A stretch of DNA of 9,778 nt from an uncultured Campylobacter sp. (lineage in GTDB: Bacteria > Campylobacterota > Campylobacteria > Campylobacterales > Campylobacteraceae). The DNA lies in contig NZ_CALHXD010000074.1 in NCBI RefSeq assembly GCF_938040115.1, forward strand, positions 1 to 9,778, given 5' to 3'. Position numbers and translations under genes: made by a program. A model generated the notes under the pieces. It had not been told where the DNA came from. It saw only the letters and a list, made by a program, of their open reading frames with translations, and made no database searches. Below, one piece after another: positions 6,311 through 9,778 of the stretch (its first letter is position 1; every line of letters starts with the position of its first letter).

Positions 6311-7847
6311 CATAGTTTGCTAGTACCTTTTTGCCGTAGTCGCGGCTCTCGGCGAAGGGTACTAGCTCCATGGATAAAAACGGCTCGTATTTTCCTTCGT
6401 TAAAAAGGTCGCCTCGCTGAAGCATCTTTTTAGTAAAGCCGATACCGCCGTTATACGCGTAAGCTACAAAAAGCGGATGATAGAGGTATTTCTCCAAATA
6501 ATTTAAGTGATGATCCGCAAATTTTAACGCAAGACGCGGGTCAAACATATCGTCTTGGTCGAAATTTGGGATCGCAAGCTCTTTTTTGCCTATATGATTA
6601 GCTAAAAACGGCATAAACTGCATCATACCAAGCGCGTAAGAGGTCGAGATGACGGCGGGGATAAAGCGGCTTTCTTGCCTACCGATCGCGTAAAGAAGCG
6701 CTTTTCTAGTCGCGTTTACGTCCTCTAGCTCATCAGCAAACGGCATAACGAAGTAGCTATCCTTGTAGCCGCTTGCCTTTTCCATCAGGTAGGCATACTG
6801 GCCTAGCGTCTCTTTGGTATTAAAGGTTTTAGAGTGCTTTGCTGCGTCCTCGGCACTCATCTCTTTTATCATTTTAAACGTCTTTTGCCACAAAAACGGG
6901 TCTTTTATGTCATAGCCCTCTACCTTTTCTTTCGTAGGCGTCGGCGAGACGATGTTTGCGGCAGCACTTGCGCCCGTTAGTTCGTTTGCATAAAGCGTAT
7001 AGATATTTACGTCGCGGCTTTGATTTAGCTTATCAAGATAGCTTTTATCTTTACTTAGCAGATATAGCCAAAATACCGCGTTATCCTTGCGGTCTTGTCT
7101 ATCAAAGGCAGCCTGCGCTCTAGTAAAAAACCTCGCCGCGTCCTTTGGCGAATTTAACAAAACCGCGTTTATGCCGAGTATAAAGGCGTCCTTGCCCGCA
7201 AGCTCTGTTTCTTTTATCGCTAGAAAATTTTGTCTAAATTTAGCCGATTTTTTATCGATTATCAAATCGTTTGCTAGAGCGTGAAACTCCTTTTTCGTCG
7301 CGAGCGAATTTATAAAATTTGCGTCAAATATCTTGTCAAATTTATCCTTGTGCGAGGACTGGTTAAAATAAACCAAAAACGCGTCCGTATCGTTAAATTT
7401 GGCAAATTCGTCCTCGGGGTGCTTCTCGTTTAGCGCGCTCAAGCGGTGGTAAATAATCGGATCGGAGTCTTTAAATTTATCCGCCAGCTTTTGCCTCATT
7501 TCCTTTTTTAGCTTCATCATAAAAGGCACTCTGAGGCGCTGTTTTTGGCAGGTTACGTTGGCGTCCAGGATATTTTTCGCGCTTACGCCGTCGCACTCGC
7601 TTTTTGCTTTTTTGGACGGCAAAATCTCAGCCAGTTTCTTTGCCAGTACGCCCGCTCGGCGAAAGACGTCTTTGTTTAAAATCTGCGCTTGCTCCTTAGT
7701 GTAGTCGCCTTCGGTTAAAAGACGGTAAAAGTAGTAATCCTTAGCCAGCCCCTTAGGCTCGTCTTTTATCTCCTCAAAACTCTTAACTCCGCCAAACGCC
7801 GCCGCCGCAAAAATCACGGGCAGGATAAATTTAAGCAGCGTACGCAA
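6216..7847 (-). CDS. slt: Soluble lytic murein transglycosylase Slt
   Basis: A periplasmic enzyme that cleaves peptidoglycan between MurNAc and GlcNAc, leaving 1,6-anhydro-MurNAc ends. Seen: 543 residues with a Sec-type signal peptide (MRTLLKF then a hydrophobic Ala-rich core, cleavage near residue 18-20). A long helical domain (about 25-370) precedes a C-terminal SLT catalytic domain with RQESRF (E392 as catalytic acid), GMMQFMP (407-413) and AYAYNGG (462-468). The start is TTG at 7847: an in-frame stop lies at 7857-7859, no ATG lies between, and AAGG sits 7 bases upstream inside yggT, whose end it overlaps by 17 bases. The 3' end overlaps the convergent lipoprotein gene by 95 bases. It belongs to the gltX-yggT-slt operon, an arrangement I also recall around H. 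pylori HP0643-HP0645. Confidence 0.95.
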   Translation of the reverse strand: MRTLLKFILPVIFAAAAFGGVKSFEEIKDEPKGLAKDYYFYRLLTEGDYTKEQAQILNKDVFRRAGVLAKKLAEILPSKKAKSECDGVSAKNILDANVTCQKQRLRVPFMMKLKKEMRQKLADKFKDSDPIIYHRLSALNEKHPEDEFAKFNDTDAFLVYFNQSSHKDKFDKIFDANFINSLATKKEFHALANDLIIDKKSAKFRQNFLAIKETELAGKDAFILGINAVLLNSPKDAARFFTRAQAAFDRQDRKDNAVFWLYLLSKDKSYLDKLNQSRDVNIYTLYANELTGASAAANIVSPTPTKEKVEGYDIKDPFLWQKTFKMIKEMSAEDAAKHSKTFNTKETLGQYAYLMEKASGYKDSYFVMPFADELEDVNATRKALLYAIGRQESRFIPAVISTSYALGMMQFMPFLANHIGKKELAIPNFDQDDMFDPRLALKFADHHLNYLEKYLYHPLFVAYAYNGGIGFTKKMLQRGDLFNEGKYEPFLSMELVPFAESRDYGKKVLANYVIYLKLLRSSTSISTLFESSKKPALTDKFRN

Positions 7848-8118
7848 ACATAGGCCTTACGAAAAATTGATCTATAGACTGAAGCGCCAAAAGCACGATA
7901 ATAGGCGCTAGATCTATACCGCCAAAAACCGTCGGTATCACGCGGCGGATAGCGGCATAGACGGGCTCGGTGAGGCGGTAGAGCAACTGCACGATAGGGT
8001 TATAGGGATCAGGGCGCACCCAGCTTATGATCGCTGCGCCTATGATGATCCACGTGTAGGCGCTGATAACGATATGCAAGATACTGCCGACTGCTTCTAA
8101 AAATACCGAAAATATCAT
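7831..8118 (-). CDS. yggT: YggT family inner-membrane protein
   Basis: A 95-residue integral membrane protein of the YggT family (YlmG in Gram-positive bacteria and plastids), whose exact role is unsettled; links to division, osmotic stress and thylakoid biogenesis are known for relatives. Seen: a hydrophobic segment (about 4-33), the family motif SWVRPDPYNPIVQLLYRLTE (32-51) with PVYAAIRRVIP after it, and a second hydrophobic segment (about 67-87). It is a single YggT repeat, whereas the E. coli protein has two. The ATG overlaps the gltX stop as ATGA, with AAAGGAAA 7 bases upstream. Its last codons contain the ribosome site and TTG start of slt. Confidence 0.93.
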   Translation of the reverse strand: MIFSVFLEAVGSILHIVISAYTWIIIGAAIISWVRPDPYNPIVQLLYRLTEPVYAAIRRVIPTVFGGIDLAPIIVLLALQSIDQFFVRPMFAYAA

Positions 8119-9416
8119 CGTAAAATTTCCTTTAGATACGGTTTGATGAGCGGATATAGCTCGCTAAGCTCAGGGCCGTGTTCGGCGCCCGTGAGCAAAA
8201 TCCTAAGCGGCATAAAAAAGCCTTTGCCTTTTAGGCCAGTCGCGTCCATGAGAGCTTTTTTTAACTCGTTAAATTCATCAAATTCGCTCAAATTTAGCGA
8301 ATTTACAGCGGCTTTTATAGCCTCGCAACCCGCCTTAAACTCATCTGGGATAAATTTGGTCGCGAAAATAGCATCGACCTTAGTTTTTATCTCGGTTAGC
8401 AGGCTGCTTTCTTGAGTGTAAAATCTAGCTATCGCGGCAAATTCTGGCTTTATACCCATTAGCGCGGCTAGTCTTGCGTCGCTTGCTCTTTTGATGTGTT
8501 CGCGGTTGATGTGCTCAAGCTGCTTGACGTCAAATTTGGCCGGAGACGCCGAAACCTTCGAGATATCAAACCACTGCGCCGCCTCCTCGATCGTAAAGAT
8601 TTCAACCGGCGCCTTGTAGCCTAGCGAGACGATGTAGTTTGCGATGGCTTCGGGCATAAAGCCTTGCGAGAGCAGCCACTTTACGCTACTTTCGTTCTCG
8701 CGTTTGCTCATTTTTTTGCCCTCGACGTTTAGGATGATAGGCAGGTGGGCGTAGTTTATCTTTTGCGTGTAGCCTAGTCCTTCGCGGATGAGGTCTTGTT
8801 TTGGCGTGTTGCTGACGTGATCCTCGCCGCGGATGACGAAGGTGACGCCTTCTAGCATATCATCGACCGCGCAGGCGAAGTTATAAGTCGGCGTAAAATC
8901 GGCTCGCATAATCACAAAGCTATCGACGTTTTCGGGCTCGAAGCTGATTTCGCCCTTTATCGCGTCTTTAAATTTCATCGTGCCTAGCGGCTTTTTCATG
9001 CGCACGACGAAAGGCTTTTGGTTATTTAGCACTTCGTTGTCGCTTAGGTGCTCGCACGTCCCGTCGTAGCGGTAGGCTTCGCCTCTAGCCTTGGCGGCTT
9101 CTTTTTTGGCTTCAAGCTCGCTTTCGGTGCAAAAGCACGAAAACGCCTTTTTATCTATCAAAAGCTTTGCCGCAAACTCGCGGTGAAATTTCAAATTTTT
9201 ACTTTGATAATAAAGCGTGTCCCATTTGATACCGAAAAGCTCTAAAATTTCTAAAATTTCCTTGTCTTTTCCGGGGATATTGCGCTCCTTGTCGGTATCC
9301 TCGATGCGGATGATAAAGCCGCTTTTATCCTGGAGCGAACAGACGTAGTTTAGGATCGCAACCCTTAAATTTCCCAGATGCATATCGCCTGTAGGCGACG
9401 GCGCAAAACGATACAT
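8115..9416 (-). CDS. gltX: Glutamyl-tRNA synthetase (probable GluRS2 type)
   Basis: A class I synthetase that attaches glutamate to tRNA in the cytosol. Seen in 433 residues: FAPSPTGDMHLGN (4-16, the HIGH-equivalent), RGEDHVSNTPKQ (196-207), and KMSKR (235-239). A SWIM-type zinc site has C94-x-C96, 24 residues, then C121-x-H123, the same spacing as in E. coli GluRS. Campylobacterota usually have two GluRS genes and no GlnRS. The copy next to yggT and slt corresponds by position to H. pylori HP0643 (GluRS2), which charges tRNA-Gln with Glu for later amidation by GatCAB. Assigning that specificity here is inference from position and length. Start ATG, with AAGGAA upstream and an extended -10 promoter (9445-9453). 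It is the first gene of its operon. Confidence 0.96.
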   Translation of the reverse strand: MYRFAPSPTGDMHLGNLRVAILNYVCSLQDKSGFIIRIEDTDKERNIPGKDKEILEILELFGIKWDTLYYQSKNLKFHREFAAKLLIDKKAFSCFCTESELEAKKEAAKARGEAYRYDGTCEHLSDNEVLNNQKPFVVRMKKPLGTMKFKDAIKGEISFEPENVDSFVIMRADFTPTYNFACAVDDMLEGVTFVIRGEDHVSNTPKQDLIREGLGYTQKINYAHLPIILNVEGKKMSKRENESSVKWLLSQGFMPEAIANYIVSLGYKAPVEIFTIEEAAQWFDISKVSASPAKFDVKQLEHINREHIKRASDARLAALMGIKPEFAAIARFYTQESSLLTEIKTKVDAIFATKFIPDEFKAGCEAIKAAVNSLNLSEFDEFNELKKALMDATGLKGKGFFMPLRILLTGAEHGPELSELYPLIKPYLKEILR

Positions 9417-9444
9417 TTTTATTTCCTTATTGATTTTTGGGGCG

Positions 9445-9453
9445 ATTATAGCA
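9445..9453 (-). promoter_or_regulatory. Extended -10 promoter of the gltX operon
   Basis: The minus strand reads TGCTATAAT, identical to the nine bases of the mobB operon promoter. TATAAT occupies 9450-9445. The leader to the gltX ATG at 9416 would be about 22 bases and contains the ribosome site AAGGAA. Confidence 0.75.
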
Positions 9454-9502
9454 TTTTTGGCATTTAACCTCGCTTTTTTATCTTTTGTGAAGCTAAAATA
9501 AA

Positions 9503-9508
9503 TATAAT
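9503..9508 (+). promoter_or_regulatory. -10 element of mscL
   Basis: An exact TATAAT 32 bases before the mscL ATG, in an AT-rich stretch with no evident -35 box. It is divergent from the gltX promoter within the same 124-base gap. Confidence 0.65.
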
Positions 9509-9540
9509 TGATATCTAATTTTAAAATTTAAAGGAAAAAG

Positions 9541-9778
9541 ATGAGTTTCATCAAGGAATTTAAAGAATTCGCAATGCGCGGCAACGTCATCGACATGGCC
9601 GTGGGCGTCGTGATCGGAGGGGCTTTCGGCAAGATCGTTAGCTCACTGGTTGGTGACGTTATCATGCCAATCGTAGGCGTACTAACCGGCGGCGTAAATT
9701 TTACGGATTTAAAATTTACGCTAAAAGACGCAGTCGGCGATACGGCTGCCGTAACCGTAAACTACGGCTCGTTTATAC
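9541..9778 (+). CDS. mscL: Large-conductance mechanosensitive channel MscL (5' part)
   Basis: MscL is an inner-membrane homopentamer that opens under membrane tension and releases solutes during hypo-osmotic shock. The window holds the first 79 codons; the gene continues beyond it. Seen: the N-terminal amphipathic helix with FKEFAMRGN, then TM1 with VIDMAVGVVIGGAFGKIVSSLVGDVIMP (about 16-43), which closely follows E. coli MscL including the glycines lining the pore constriction, and the start of the periplasmic loop (NFTDLKFTLKDA onward). The second membrane helix and cytoplasmic bundle lie past the window end. ATG start with AAGGA at 9531-9535, preceded by TATAAT at 9503-9508. Confidence 0.96.
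   Translation, partial: MSFIKEFKEFAMRGNVIDMAVGVVIGGAFGKIVSSLVGDVIMPIVGVLTGGVNFTDLKFTLKDAVGDTAAVTVNYGSFI

Overview
The window looks like a chromosomal core segment of a Campylobacter from the higher-GC, oral/gastric part of the genus (C. showae, C. rectus, C. curvus or a relative). This rests on three things. The protein families are campylobacterotal. The gene order mobB-fbp-(small Cys protein)-metG-(Mur-like protein), a divergent lipoprotein, then slt-yggT-gltX is, as I remember it, the order of the C. jejuni Cj0837c-Cj0845c block. The DNA mixes GC-rich codons with a very frequent AAATTT word. The species is an inference. No rRNA, tRNA, CRISPR array, insertion sequence or phage gene was seen.

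Layout. (1) 1-793: a long imperfect palindrome, then queC (queuosine/7-deazaguanine pathway) on the + strand with a GTG start. (2) 794-1221: a 428-base stretch with no obvious large gene. It holds a good intrinsic terminator for queC, a possible 54-codon ORF with a TTG start, and a weak hairpin just past the end of the next operon. (3) 1222-5715: a five-gene minus-strand operon transcribed as mobB, fbp, a 70-residue four-cysteine protein, metG and a protein with a Mur-ligase-like N-terminus but no nucleotide-binding P-loop. Two ATGA stop/start overlaps and gaps of 6 and 17 bases link the genes. (4) 5716-5815: a divergent promoter region with two -10 elements placed symmetrically around a small perfect dyad. 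(5) 5816-6310: a + strand lipoprotein whose 3' end overlaps the 3' end of the convergent slt by 95 bases. (6) 6216-9416: a minus-strand operon gltX-yggT-slt, with an ATGA overlap and then a 17-base overlap in which slt starts at TTG inside yggT. (7) 9417-9540: a second divergent promoter region. (8) 9541-9778: the first 79 codons of mscL, cut by the window end.

Functionally these are housekeeping genes: two class I aminoacyl-tRNA synthetases, tRNA modification, gluconeogenesis (expected in organisms that use little sugar), molybdenum cofactor handling, peptidoglycan turnover and osmotic safety. I see no new defence, mobile or secretion system. The best leads are the 27-bp palindrome before queC, the P-loop-less Mur-like protein, the conserved-looking four-cysteine small protein, and the slt arrangement with coding overlaps at both ends.
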